DNA of 64,000 nucleotides from Lasiosphaeria ovina (lineage: Eukaryota > Ascomycota > Sordariomycetes > Sordariales > Lasiosphaeriaceae): the NCBI GenBank assembly GCA_033439765.1, contig JAULSN010000002.1, forward strand, positions 2,976,001-3,040,000, in the 5' to 3' direction. The position numbers and the translations under genes are program-made. This document shows, piece after piece, positions 21,101 through 33,700 of this stretch (the stretch's first letter is position 1; every line of letters begins with the position of its first letter). The notes beneath the pieces were generated by a model that was not told the DNA's origin, ran no database searches, and saw only the letters and a list, made by a program, of their open reading frames with translations.

Positions 21101-24096
21101 AGTCATCGCCCACGACTTTCTCGGCGTTTGCCATGGAAAATGCGCCAGGGCCGGCTCCCTCGTCGCCCTGCACGACAACGGCAAGGGTCGGTAGCTTTCC
21201 GTTGGGAACCTTGCCGTGATCGCGGAAGAGATGCAGGAGCTGCTGCGACTGCGACCGCACACGCTGCACATAGCTGACCAAGTCTCGGTAGTGGGACGGC
21301 CGATCTTGGTCAATAATCTTCTGTAGGGGCTCGACAAATCGAGCTGCCTCCTCACCCTTGGCGCAGTTCTTGGCGTATTCATCAATAACGATGGCGGCGG
21401 TGAGTTGGGTTGATGCGTAGGGAGACGAAAGACCGGGGAGGATGGCGTCGTCATAGGCACGCACCGCTGACGGCGAGATAAAGGACATGAGAAGGCCCAT
21501 GGCCCTGGCCGCCGAGACGCGGGACCGAACCAGAGCGTCCATTCCTACCAGGTCAACGTCGCCTTGCATCATGTGGCCGTCGACGTCGTGGCTGTGAGCC
21601 GGCGCCGGAACATCATCTACCTTGGTCGATTTTCTCCTCCGCTTCGTCGCTCTCTCGGCGCCCTCGGGCGGTGACGAGCGCCGGGCTCCAACAGGAGTGA
21701 GGCCGGGCAGGGAGTAGGTACCTCCAGACGGCTTCTGGAAGAGGGACGCGTTCATGGGGATGGGGTGGCGGGATACGCCGATGGGATGTAGTGTCAGCTG
21801 CATGAGCGCGTCTACATGGGGGCCGAACTCGTCGGCAAGAATGGCCGGGCTTTGGCCGAGCCTCCGAACCAGAGCAGTCCACAGCTCCATGGACGTGTTG
21901 AGTGTCTCGGAATCCCTCTCGACAAGAATGTTCTGGAAAATGAGACGCAGTATTCTGCCAGTCAGCCACCCTTGCGAGGTCTCGCTACCGAGATTAACAA
22001 ATCTCATCAGCGCCTTGAGCACGGCAAGCCGCACCGACGTGATGGTATGGCGGAGGAAGGGGTAGAGCCTAGGGACCAAGAGGGTGAAGGATCGCTCCTC
22101 ATCTTGAGCGGCGGATATCTTCATGGCTTCCAGGACTTCAGGGAAGCTGCAGAGCGTGGCCAGCAGATCCATGATTTTGCCCGTCGACGCGCTCAGATCA
22201 TCGCCCAGGTTGGAGAGACTCTCCCAGACGATGTTGATGAGACTGTCCAGGGCGCCTGGGCGCAGCGTCACAAACTCCTTGGCCATGGGGATCAGGGTGG
22301 CTGCGCTGACGGAGCGGACATCGTCGTCCATGTCTGCTAGGCCTTTCATGACCGACTTGATGACGCCATCAATCATGTCACTGTCCTCGAGCAGGAGGTC
22401 TTTGCGCACCGCAACCACGTATCGCAGGCCCACCATGCCGCCGTGGCATATGGCCCAGACGTGGTGGTCCAGCTGCAGGTCGTCCTGCATAACCATGCGG
22501 TACAGCAACCGGTAGATGGCGTGCACAGACAGCGGGGGCACGTGGCGGAGAACCGACCCTAGAGTCTGGCCAACCGTCTCTCGGATGGGAGCCACCGACA
22601 TGTCGGAGCTGTAGTCGGTGAACTTATCAAGCATGAGCACACAGCACAGGCGACATGCCAGGTCATCCAGCCATCTTCGATTGAGTTCTGCGTTCTCCTT
22701 TAGCGACTCACCTCTCCGTCTCCCTGCGCCGCCGCCGTGAACTCTCGCGATCTCCCTCAGGCCCATGGCAGCACCGTGACGAGTCTCCCACTGCGGGTCA
22801 AACAGATCAACTTTGAGGAAATCGCACAGGCGCTCGTACGGCCACTCGGCGCCGTCCAGCTCGTCGTCTGTCTCCAGCTCCGACTTGATGGGCATCACGG
22901 GGCCTTTGAACTCCGAGACAACCTTTGTGTCCTCGTCTATGTCGGCAGGTCTGTCGAGGGAGAAGTAGTCCGCCATCTTGCCGTTCTTCTTCGAGTCAGC
23001 ATCTGCCAGAGTATCGTCGGCGAAACCGTCCGAGCCGGCCGTCGTGGAACGCCGGATGGACAGGTCACCAAACCCGCTCTTACCCTGGGCTGCTTTCTGC
23101 GCTTCTCTCTTGCGTTTTCTCTTGAGAACGTTGAGTTGGCGCGTGCTTAGGCCCGACTCCTCGTTGTGCTGGCTCTGGCCCCCGTTGGCGCCGCTGTCTT
23201 GGCGGCCAAAGGCACTTGCGGATGAGGCATCCTGCGGCGTCGAGGGGCTGCGCGCGTTGTCGCTGATGATGGGCATTTCCTCGTCCTCGAACACACGTCC
23301 AAGGAGACCGAGGCGGCCATTTAGTGTTTTCTTTTGGTGGGCCAGGCGGCTTGCGGGCTCGAGAGCAGCAAGGGCGTAGTCGACATGGCCGCCTCTCAGC
23401 AGCGCCCGTCCAAACTTGAGAATCGCGGCTATGTTTAGACTCTCGAGGCTGAAATAATCTTTATCATCGAGGCCGAAAGAAAAATCCTTGCTCTCTTCCT
23501 TCTTGACGAAACCGTTTTCGCCCGCAGCCAACTCGTCGCTCGAGACGGCCTCATCTGCCGAGTTGGGGTCATAAAGAGACGCATGCTCGATGATCTTGCC
23601 AATCGCCTTTGCAGCAGTGGTACGCGTCTCCCAGTCCTTATGGCGGAGGTATACCACGACCCTCGAGAGGAGGTTGAAAAGTTCCTCCGGGTGCTGTTTC
23701 TGCCAATCGGCGAGCTGATTGACGGCAGTGTCCCGGATTAGTCGGGTACTCCCCGTCTCAAGGATTCTGTAGGGCAAAGGTTAGCGATAAAAAAGCTTGC
23801 AGAAAAATGTCGGCATAAAGCAGTAGGTGGTGCCCGGGGGGGGGGGGGGGGGGAGGTAGCACAAGCGCGGTTGCCCCACGCAACACGAAGGGAGACACGA
23901 CAACTCGCTCCTGCGACGTGGGCAAACGACATGCAAAACACACGTCGTGACCTGCGAGGAAATGGCTGGGGGTGCGAAAGATCCACTCACGTAACAAGCC
24001 GGTCAAGCCTATAACAAATTGAACAATTAGCACACAGCCCAGTATTGACATGTGTTATACAAACAGGTGGGTGCTGGTGACTCACCGAGATGCCAT
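18105..24096 (-). CDS. MOT1: MOT1 / BTAF1-type TBP-removing Swi2/Snf2 ATPase
   Basis: Three coding exons on the minus strand: 24096-24086 (11 nt), 24008-23991 (18 nt) and 23766-18105, giving 1896 aa. The two small exons restore the family start MASRLDRLVT before ILETGSTRL; the introns begin GTGAGT and carry GCTAAT and GCTAAC branch signals. Mot1 uses ATP to strip TATA-binding protein from DNA, acting through N-terminal HEAT repeats that hold TBP. The N-terminal ~1250 residues are helical-repeat sequence starting with QKQHPEELFNLLSR. The C-terminal motor shows DDMGLGKT (Lys 1335), DEGH (Asp 1440), TGTPIQNN and the helicase-C block ending DRAHRIGQKK. Length and motif order are normal for the family. 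The central acidic and Ser-rich linker is poorly conserved, as usual. Confidence 0.97.
23836..23853 (+). repeat. 18-G homopolymer in MOT1 intron 2
   Basis: An uninterrupted run of 18 G on the plus strand, read as poly-C in the 224-bp second intron of MOT1. Confidence 0.9.
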
Positions 24097-27000
24097 TTTT
24101 GTTTCATATCAAAATGGTCCGTAAAAGCGCTTGTTACGCAACCGTTATCATGGCACTATATCGTGGTTAGCCGATCGGTGATCATGGGCCATGGCCGGAA
24201 TGTGGACGGATTATGAGCCACTTGCGTGCGAGTGGACGCCAAGAGGGAAGGGGAAAGGGGGTGTGAGAGAGACATGTTGTGAGTGAGGCACAGGTGAAGC
24301 CAGCCACGGTGAGCGGCCCAACAACCATGGAACATAGGCGCCGCTCGGTAGTAGATCTGTCTGGATGTACCGAATGGATGGAAATGCAATCCTTGTTGAT
24401 TGACTAGTGCCGGGCCGGGCCGAACTGGATCAGTTCAAGGCTAAGAAGTCTGACTTACCGAAGCTGTGCGGGACATGCACTGTTGTAAAGTTGTGTGAGA
24501 AGGTGTGAGAGTGTTGTTGTTGCTGTGTGGGTGTTGTGAGAGACGCCGCCGCCGCAACTAGTTCATGTCCGTCACGAACTTCCAGGCCCGTTTTGTCTCC
24601 GGTGATAGAGGGTGGATGATGTGATGTTGTTGCTGCTGCTGCACACCCTCTATTTTTAGTAAAAGATCTCCACGATGTTGACAACTGGAATTGGAAAGCC
24701 AAAAAAGGCCAAAAGAGGTAACTGTAGATAAGTGCAATTAAATGCAAACGCGAAGGGAAAGGAAAGAAGAAAGAGCTTGCAGGAGAATTAAACACTATCA
24801 TCAAAAATCGCATCGGTTGCGCCTTCCGCACTTACATGAGAGTGTACAAGGTGAAGCTGATTTAGGTCAGTGATTACCGAAGCTAGCTGGCAGGGGTGGT
24901 GGGGACCAGGTTCTCGTGTCGCCGCAGAGAACGCGACGTTGTGGCTCGGTGTCGGCGGTGTGGGCGAATTGGGCGGGCGGAGGTGCGTGCAGCGCAAGCG
25001 ACAAGTGCAGTGGAAATTTCGGGTGGAGGGCAGCGGCCGTCTATAAAGAAATATTGGTTTACATTTATAGACAGCCGGCTCTCCCAACGTCCCTCCTGGC
25101 AATTTTTAGCGCCGTTCTGACATCCCTGCTTCCTAGCTCCATGCGCGTCCCCCCAGTCCCGTGCGTTCGTTCTTTCCCTGCGGGGCCTTAACCAAACTTT
25201 TGCGCCTTGCCTCCACTGCTTCCAGATTCGAACAAAAAAAAGGATCCTTCTTTTTAATCCATTCATCACCGGTACGCAAGGCTGGGGAAGTCGTCTCTTG
25301 TACCATTCCGCACACCGTAGCGGGTATCCCCAGCTCTTTTGCATTCCGAGGCCGGGTCTGTGGGCTTCAAGGCCCCTTCCGACCTTTTCTTGGGCCATGT
25401 AACAATGGTGCCCTAAACCAAAATGGAAAGCCACAATTACCATCCGAGACCCTGGAAGCGATCACCACGGAGCAGGTCGCAGGTTCCTGAGGCCACAGAT
25501 GGGTATAGGGATAGAGAATGCCGTGATGGGGTATTATTTCCCCGCGGCCAATACGAAACAGACTTACCATTTTATTTTAACTTTTTTTTTCTGCCACGAG
25601 CAACGCCGAGGATCACGGGCAACCTAAGGTGTCCGGCTTTGCATTGCGGCAGCCACATTCCCAGATCCCGATCATATCCCCCCACCAAGTTAAAAGCAAC
25701 GTGTCCCTCCTTCACTGCTGGCGGGTAGTCGCATCTCGCATCTGGCGTCTGGCATCTGGCATCTCAAACGCGAGGCCATCATAATCTGAACGCTCCACGT
25801 CCTTACCTTCCCCGCCTGCTTCCTTTCCTGAGTCTTTGGGCCGTGCTGGACTAAAGTCCAAGAGGTCTTGGAGGTCACTGCATGCACCCATGCGCGATGC
25901 CGTTGCAGGTTGCTGTGGTGCAACGCGTTCCCACTGCCAAGGAGATGCTGTCAGAATTTGAAGTCACTATAGAATAGGCTAGTAGGTAATTTAAGGAGTA
26001 AGGTAGGACCCGAAGTGCACCGCAGATAGATTCTCGGCCGTGCTCGTTCTACTCTCCACGTGCAGCTCTGGGTAGGTAAGGTATTCGTACCTCATCCACG
26101 ATGGCTTCTCGAGGTCTGGCCCCAGTGGTGTTCTTGGCAAAACCATCGCCCTACAGGCAGCTTGCTATACGGTCAAGCTACGCCGCCCGGAACCCTCAGC
26201 CAAGCATCGAACCGATGGCAAACATGCGTCGTCCATTCCCAAGTCACAACACGACGCCCGAGGACCTAACTCTGCCGCGGTTGGCAGCTATTCCGTGCAA
26301 ACTCGAACAAAGAAGCAGGCCGCTTTGGGTCTAGATCTGCGCGAGAACTAAGAGACACTGAGCCTGCAGTTCAAGTTCTTTCATCCAGCCCAAATGCCCT
26401 CCCAGAAACGGACGGGATTCTGAGTAAGAATGGAAGTGCATCCAACCCTTTTCCCACCTTCTTCCGTGGCCCACCCCACCAGATGGAAGCTTACCTAGCT
26501 CTTGGCTTACACAGAACGGCCAGTCGCATTCTCTCTGCAAGTACATCCGGCACCAATCACTTGTGATTACTCCAAGAAGCGCCATTACGTAGCATGTCCC
26601 AGAATAAATGGAAAAGGGGATGCGGAGCAAATGTATACCGACGTAGGTAAAGTTAGTACGATGGGCATATGGCTGCATAGTATCATGATGCGAATATACT
26701 TGAAATTGTTACGGGGTGATACTGGTCGGTATTTTGTCCTCCACTAGACACTGAAAATGTCCGCCATTGAAACACCAGGGATCCCAGACCCCGAAGCCTA
26801 GCAAGGTTTCGGGAAGGACATTTTTTTGTTGATGGGGTCACGTGGTCTGCCAAGAGGTCCAAGCTTTTTCTTATTGGGGAAGCCGCGATCGCGCGACAGG
26901 GAAAGACGCGTTGAAGGGCCCCCCCTCAATCGATGCGTCGACCCTGTTGGAGAGAGATACTCCGTACGCCCCTCTCCATCGTAAATCCAGAAGATGCTTC

Positions 27001-27123
27001 TCAGACAACCCGCAATCCAGCCTCAACCCTCGCGTTGATGCGCGCGCCCATTTATTCTGTGAACGCTATTTACCGGTTTCGAACCTTGGCTCTGCTGTCG
27101 AGTCGACAGCGCCGGGCGCAAAC
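24097..27123. other. Divergent MOT1-SMC3 intergenic region
   Basis: Three kilobases between two divergent housekeeping genes. The part near MOT1 has pyrimidine-rich minus-strand tracts fitting its 5' leader. Open frames at 24883-25443 (minus) and 26101-26334 (plus) have no recognisable pattern, unusual composition and no supporting splice sites. No RNA gene or clear repeat is visible. Confidence 0.5.
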
Positions 27124-30100
27124 ATGCACATCAAGCAGATTATCATTCAGGGCTTCAAAAGGTGCGCCAAACAATCCCCCCCTTTCGGCCATCGTCCCCC
27201 GCCAATACCTCGTTCAATTTTCACGCGCACGCGATGCAACCTGTGTATTAGGGCTAATCAGCATTCGCAATAGCTACAAGGAGCAGACCGTCATCGAGCC
27301 CTTCTCCCCCGGCACCAATGTCATCGTCGGCCGAAACGGCTCCGGAAAGAGCAACTTCTTCGCTGCCATCCGCTTCGTCCTCAGCGATGCCTACACCAAC
27401 ATGAGCCGCGAGGAGCGGCAGGCGCTCCTTCACGAGGGTTCTGGGTCTGCCGTCATGTCGGCCTATGTCGAGATCATCTTTGACAATACTGACAAGCGCT
27501 TCAGCGAGCCAGGCGATGAGGTTGTTATACGGAGAACAATCGGTCTCAAGAAGGATGAGTACTCGGTCGACAGGAAGGTGCAGACCCGGGCCGACGTTCT
27601 GAAGATTCTCGAGACCGCCGGTTTCGCCAAGGAGAACCCCTTCTACATTGTTCCCCAGGGACGCGTCTCTGCCATTACCAACATGAAGGAGGCCGAAAGA
27701 CTCAATCTCTTGAAGGAAATCGCAGGAACAAACACCTATGACGACCGCAGAATACAGTCTCTCAAGATCATGGCCGAGACTAATAGCAAGCGGGAAAAGA
27801 TCGACGAGCTCCTGGCCTACATCTCGGAGCGTCTGGACGAGCTCGAGGAGGAAAAAGACGAGCTCCGCGATTTCCAGGACAAGGACAGGGAGCGTAGATG
27901 CCTCGAGTACGCGCATTGGCATCGCCTGCAAGAGACAAACGCCGCGACCCTGGAGCAGATTGAGGAGGCTAGGCAGGGAGGCGCGGGCGCGTCGACTAAG
28001 GATCGCGCGCAACTGCAAAAGGCTGAAAAGGAGATTGGCGCCTTGGAGCAAACGTCGCACGAACTACAGCAAACGCTAGATCTGCTGGCCATAGAACGCC
28101 GCCAGCTCGACGATGACCGGAAAGACACGGCCCGCGCGCGAGCGAAGGCTGAGCTGAAGTCGAAAAATCTCGACGAGACGCGCCACGCGCGGGAGCAGGA
28201 ACAGCGACAGCAGGAGGCAGAGCTGAAGGAGGTGAAGCGAAAGATACAAGCTGCCGAGTCGGAGCTCGCCAAGATCAGCCCCGGCTACGAGAAGTGGAAG
28301 CGCGAGGAAGCCGAGGTGAAGGCGCAGCGAGACCTTGCCGGCGCCGGGTGTACCCGTCTCCTGACCAAGCAGACTCGGAGTTCTGAGTACAAAACCAAGG
28401 CCGAGCGTGACAAGTTCCTCCAAAATGATATCAACAATATCACAACAGCTATTAGCTTGCAAAAAGCCGTTGAAGTGGACGCAAAGGAGCAGGTCAAGGG
28501 TGTCGAGGCTTCTATCAGCGACCTGGAGAAGAACATCCAGGCCATCCGGGAGAAGATTGAAGGCTATGGGGGAAACCGGGCCGAGCTCGCCGAGAAGCTC
28601 ACCAAGGCCGAAGAGGCCAGGGAGCAGCTGTTCGAGGAGCGGAAGAGACTTCAGCGCGAAGAGGACAAGCTCAACTCCCTGATAGCGAACACCAGAAAGG
28701 AGCGGGATCAAGCAGAGAGGGATCTCTCGCACTCGATGGACCCGGCGACGTCTAAAGGTCTTGCGACAATCAGACGAATGAAGCGAGAGAGGGATCTTCC
28801 CGGCGCCTATGGAACTCTAGCCGAGCTGATGGAGGTGCCGATCGAAGCCTACCGGTTGCCTATCGAGCAGGTCGCGGGCAACAGCCTGTTCCACTACGTA
28901 GTCGACAATGAGAGGACAGGGACGATGCTCACGGACCATCTCTTCAAGACTTTCGGCGGGCGGCTCACCTTTATGCCTCTGGAGCAGCTGCGGGCAAGGC
29001 AGGTGAAGATGCCCAGGGCGTCGGATGCCACACCGCTCATCAGCAAAATCGAATATGACGCCAAGTTTGACAAGGCTTTCCAGCAAGTATTTGGGCGCAC
29101 CATTGTCTGCCCCAACCTTGCAATTGCCTCGCAGTACGCTCGTACTCAAGGCCTCGACGCTATCACGCCGGAAGGCGATACGACTAATAAAAGGGGCGCC
29201 ATGACTGGCGGCTACATCGACTCGCGGAGGTCACGCCTTGGAGCAGTGCAAAAGGTCAACGAACTACGAGATCTGTACGACCAGCAGCTCACAGATGTCG
29301 ACAAGATCCGCAAGCAGATCGAGATAATAAACCAAAAAATCACGAGCGCGAACGGCGAAGAGCACAAGCTCGACCAGCAAATGCGCCAGTTTGAGCACGG
29401 CTTCGAGCCTCTCAAGGCCGAGCTGCGGAGTAAGAATGCGCAGCTGGAGCGTGAGCGGGCCCATCTCGAACACGCTGTGCGGAACCGCGCTGATGTGGAG
29501 AATAACATCAAGGGGCTGGACGACAAGCTGGCGGCCCATCAGACCGAACTGGCGTCGGAGTTTAAAAAGGCCCTGTCTGCCAGCGAGGAGCGTCAGCTCG
29601 AGGAGTTCACTGCCGAAGAGCATCGGCTACAGCAGCAGCTGAATGACATCAGCAAGAAGCGGATGGAGCTGGAAGGCCGCAAGCGGCTCCTGGAGACTGA
29701 GCTGCACGCCAACCTCCGGCCGCAAGAGGACCAGCTGCGGAGTCAGGCCTTTGAGATCTCTACTGCCGGCGGCAGTGGAAGCTATAGGGACGCCCTAAAG
29801 GAGCTCACGAAGACGCAGAACGCCGCAGCCGAGGTCGAAAGACAGCTGCAGGAGAATGAGGAGAAGACGGAAGAAGCAAGCGCCGAGCTGGCCAAGCTTG
29901 ACGTCCAGAAGGCCCAGAGAGAGCAGGAGCTGCAGGAGCTGCAAAAGCGCATAGACCAGTACCAGAAGAAGATGGAGAAGAACATCCAAACAAGGGCCCG
30001 CCTGATCAGCCAAGCAGCCGAGTATACCAAGAACATTAGGGATTTAGGTATCTTACCCGAGCAAGCCTTTGGCAAATACGAGAAGATGAAATCTGAACAG

Positions 30101-31006
30101 GTAAGCCTTGGGTGGGCGCACAACAAGGCAAAGGCAGGCGTCGCGCTAACACAGCAGCAGATTGAATCGAAGCTCCGCAAGGTCAACGAGGCGCTCAAGA
30201 AGTACAAGCACATCAACAAGAAGGCCTTTGACCAGTACAACAGCTTCACGACACAGCGGGAACAGCTACTCAAGAGGCGGAAGGAGCTCGACACGTCGCA
30301 GTCGTCGATTGAGGAGCTTATTGAGCATCTCGACCAAGCCAAGGACGAGGCAATAGAGCGGACGTTCAAGCAGGTCTCCAAGGAGTTCTCGACCATCTTC
30401 GAGCAGCTTGTGCCAGCTGGCCACGGGCGGCTGGTGATCCAGCGTAAGGGAGACCGTGGTAAGAACCGCAACGCCGAAGAGTCGGACGAGGAGCCGGCCA
30501 CCGGCGTGGAGAACTACACGGGCGTCGGAATCAGCGTGTCGTTCAACTCCAAGGTCATGGACGAACAGCAAAAGATCCAGCAGCTGAGCGGTGGTCAAAA
30601 GAGTGAGTACCCCTGTCGTGTCAGCCCCTTTCCAGCTGTTTCGAGACAAGCAGTTTGGGGGCACTACATGCCCAGTGCCCGGTTGTATACATACTAACGG
30701 GGACAACCAACAGGTTTATGCGCGCTCTGCCTCATTTTCGCGCTGCAGGCGGCCGAGTCGAGCCCGTTTGTCATCTTCGACGAGGTCGACGCCAACCTGG
30801 ACGCACAGTACCGGACGGCCGTGGCCAGCCTGCTCGAGTCCATCTCGGAGACGCAGAAGACGCAGTTCATCTGCACCACGTTCCGGCCCGAAATCGTCCT
30901 CGTCGCCGACAAGTGCTACGGCGTCACCTTCCACAACAAGACCAGCACCATCGACTGCGTGCCCACCGAGGAGGCGCTGAACTTTGTCGAAGGCCAGAAG
31001 AAGTAA
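27124..31006 (+). CDS. SMC3: SMC3 cohesin ATPase subunit
   Basis: Four exons: 27124-27161, 27274-30100, 30161-30602, 30714-31006 (1199 aa, normal for Smc3). It is the SMC subunit that pairs with Smc1 and Scc1 to form the cohesin ring. The N-terminal head has MHIKQIIIQGFKSYKEQTVI and Walker A GRNGSGKS (residues 32-39). Two long coiled coils flank a hinge region (about residues 500-680, around FGGRLTFMPLEQ and GAMTGGYIDSRRSRL). The C-terminal head has the LSGGQK signature and Walker B FVIFDEVDANLD. Intron 1 is 112 bp and the last is 111 bp. The third exon junction removes a 60-bp GTAAGC...CAGCAG segment that has no stop and is a multiple of three; splicing restores KSEQ-IESKLRKV, the family sequence. 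Upstream in-frame ATGs from 26933 are leader sequence. Confidence 0.97.
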
Positions 31007-33130
31007 AAAATGGCGGGGTTGCCGGTGATTGTGTATGTACGTCATGATGCCCGCGGAAGCTAGGAAGGACAGGGATGGAGGAGTATCTAAAGATATGCAA
31101 TGTGTACGTACGGCTGGCTGTTGGTTTATGGGGGGTAGCTCTCTCCCTCTCTTGCGTCATTGCTGTTGATTGGTTTCGTCTTCATGTATCCTATCTTCTT
31201 TTTCTTGTTTTTTAGTTGTCCTTTCGCTCTACTACTTTTCTTTTCCTTTCCCCTTTAGTTGCTCGACGAGCGAAAGGCACGGAGAATTTACCCCCCTTGG
31301 CGCTGTTACTGCTGTTCTTGGTTCTGTTTGTACTGTTCCGTGGCAACGCTATCATAATCGAACTCGTTCTGAAAATCTGGTATATATCTCGAGGTGTAGT
31401 GAAGACGTGACGAGTGTCCTGACACTCACTCACTCACTAACTCACTATTTAACGGGGTATAGCATGGGTGACAGGTTCTATTGGTTGGTTTGGTTAGCGC
31501 ATTGCGCCCGGTCAGCACCAAAGAAAGGGAGCAAGCCTATTACCAAAAGATTTCCAGCGTGTGTCTTGCCTGCGCTGCTCCGATCGCTCTGGGAAACCAA
31601 CAGCGCAGCAGAGGAACTCGCCCATTCCGATGCTTTCTTGTAGTGCTCAACGGGCTGCAGTTTCCGTCGGCCTGCTTGTCCAGGGGTAGGTAGCCGTCCG
31701 CTTGCCTGTCTGCTTGTCTGGCTGTCTGGCCGTCTGCCTGGTTGCTTGTCTGCTTGGTTGCTTGGAGACATACACGGCCGTGCGAACGCACTGTCCTGTT
31801 TTGCCTACCAGCTAGGTCTACTGCCTGCCTTGTATGTTCTCCGTGGTTAGTATCCTGGGCAGAGGGGGGATGGAATACTGGCGTCCACGACTTTAGGGCT
31901 GTTTGTCTCTGTCTGTCCATTTACACCTGCTTCGTACCTGGTTTATACCTGGTTTTAGTCTGGTTTAACTCTGGTTTATCTCCAGGTTGGTTCTGGTTTT
32001 TGGGGCTTTGAAGCTGTTCTTCGCTTCGTCCCAGACCCGACGTGAGGCAAGCCATTTTTATATCGAGGAGGGAAATGGGGAGGCCGGGGGCCGGATGAGT
32101 TGGCGAGACCACCTCATAACAAGGCTGGATAACTCTTGGTGGCTATTCCGTATGCGGGTGGAGGTGAGAAGTACGGCATCTGTCTGGGTTATCCCTGTCG
32201 AATGGGCCTCATTGTTTACACCCTCGTATGAGTTGACGAGGCAAATCTGGCTCGTCATTCGAGACGGTGGGGGAGTTGCCAATGGCAAGTAAGACCTGGG
32301 CATGTATGTTACACAGGCTGCACGGTGCGGGACTGGAACCGGGTCTCCTGAAAATGAGGCGTCTGAGTTCACCGTGTTGAAAGACCTACTCATTTCCGAA
32401 GCGTGTTCACGCCGGGACAGCACGGTTTCTCGTCGGAGCTATTACGGAAGAGAGTAATAACGCAGGTAGAAATCTAGCCACATTATCGTAGTAGCCGGTT
32501 CCGTATGGTTATGTATGTTGATCTTTACTACCAAAACTCTGGCTTTTATTTAGAAGTAAGAGTGTTGGTATAACCCCTTTTTTTAAAATTTTTCGTATTA
32601 TTGTCTACGTCGAAGTGCGCACATTATAAGTGTTGTTCTTCAGAACCAAAGCAATATTAAAAGTAGCACAGCACGTATGATCTAGAGTGTTCATCGTTAG
32701 ACGACTATTCCTGGTTGAAGTTGTCGATCAACTTGTAATCCAGATGTTTATCTTCGACTAAATCCGTGTAAGTGTAGTATTTAAAAAAAAAAAAAGCACA
32801 TTATCCTTGCTGTTGTTTTATATACTCCTAGATTTCTTTGAGCTAATCTTAGAATGCCTGGTTTCAAAGTTTACCACTGCTCCAGTGTTCTCTTAAATGG
32901 GAGATCTGTTAAACAAATTCTCAGGAGTACTCGCTGGGCGTTTTACGGCCTTCAGATTCAGTGAGACCGCTATAAGAGTAGGCCACATATAAGCCAACTA
33001 GTTAAGGGGTGTTTATATCTTATCCTCTTAATAAAGATTAAAAAAACACTTTCACTTAGCGAAGGCTGCGTGCCAGGTAAATGACCCGACCTGATAAATA
33101 AATAATTCAAGCTATAGCTTTCTGTCAAGT
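31007..33130. other. Gene-poor region after SMC3
   Basis: Holds (CTCA)n-like runs (31424-31446), a run of diverged CTGYCTGS/GCTTGTCTG units (31660-31760) and repeated CTGGTTTA motifs (31938-32000). From about 32450 it becomes AT-rich with many stops, fitting repeat-induced mutation or decayed elements. No protein pattern was found on either strand. Confidence 0.5.
31660..31760 (+). repeat. Degenerate CTG/TGCTTG tandem tract
   Basis: Imperfect units such as TGCTTGTCTG, GCTGTCTGGC and GTCTGCCTGG follow each other for ~100 bp; similar CTGGTTT units recur at 31938-32000. Confidence 0.6.
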
Positions 33131-33136
33131 CTAAGA

Positions 33137-33700
33137 AAGCAGTGCAAAACTCTAACGCCACCAAGTCTGTTACACAGTGCTCAGTTAACTAATCATGGCT
33201 TTCTCACTGCTATCATAGCCATCTCTTTCTAGACTACAAAAAAAGCAGTGCAAAAGTCTAACGCCATTATGTAGACTGTTAACCCTTGATTGGTAGTTAC
33301 GAGCCAGGGCTTTGCTTACCCTCTCCTTTTGGGCTTAAAAAGCAGTGCACACGAGATATGAAACAGTGTAACACTCTGACACCGCCAAACCAAGCCGTCC
33401 AGCCTGATTGGTAGTTAAAATCCAGACTCGCCCTCTGTGTTATGGCTAAGAAAGCAGTGCAAAGGTTGTGACACGGAAAAGCAAGATGTCTACTTGCGTC
33501 CTCCCATCCCTGCACTGCCTTTTTAGCCCAGAAGGAGAGGGCAGGCCTCGGTAACAGCTACCAATTAGGATAAACTATTGACTTGACTGGCACATACCTA
33601 AGGCAGTTGTCGGCCAAGCCTGCCCTCTATGTTATGGCTGAGAAAGCAGTGTAAAACTCTAACGCCACCAGACCGAGCTGTCCGGCCCGTGTTGATATAC
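33137..33700. repeat. Array of ~100-bp repeat units with inverted copies
   Basis: A core AAGCAGTGC (last copy AAGCAGTGT) occurs at 33137, 33243, 33340, 33452 and 33644, usually followed by AAAACTCTAACGCCACCA and preceded by CCTCTSTGTTATGGCTRAG or CCTCTCCTTTTGGGCTTAA. Between cores lies a CCTGATTGGTAGTTA segment (33285, 33405). Inverted versions occur at 33196-33225 (GGCTTTCTCACTGCT) and 33511-33545 (TGCACTGCCTTTTTAGCCCA). Spacing is 106, 97, 112 and 192 bp. Copies are diverged, so the array is old. It may be a cluster of foldback or MITE-like units; no coding capacity is seen. Confidence 0.7.

Noticed and set aside
24883..25443. Minus-strand ORF between MOT1 and SMC3
   Set aside because: No recognisable pattern, irregular composition and no splice structure; it fits leader or chance open frame.
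32325..32400. Possible minus-strand tRNA (box-B-like GGTTCCAGTCC, read as GGACTGGAACC on plus)
   Set aside because: The T-stem does not pair (CCCGG against CCCGC), no 7-bp acceptor stem forms, and the anticodon arm lacks U33. It may be a decayed tRNA-derived repeat, but the evidence is too weak to call.
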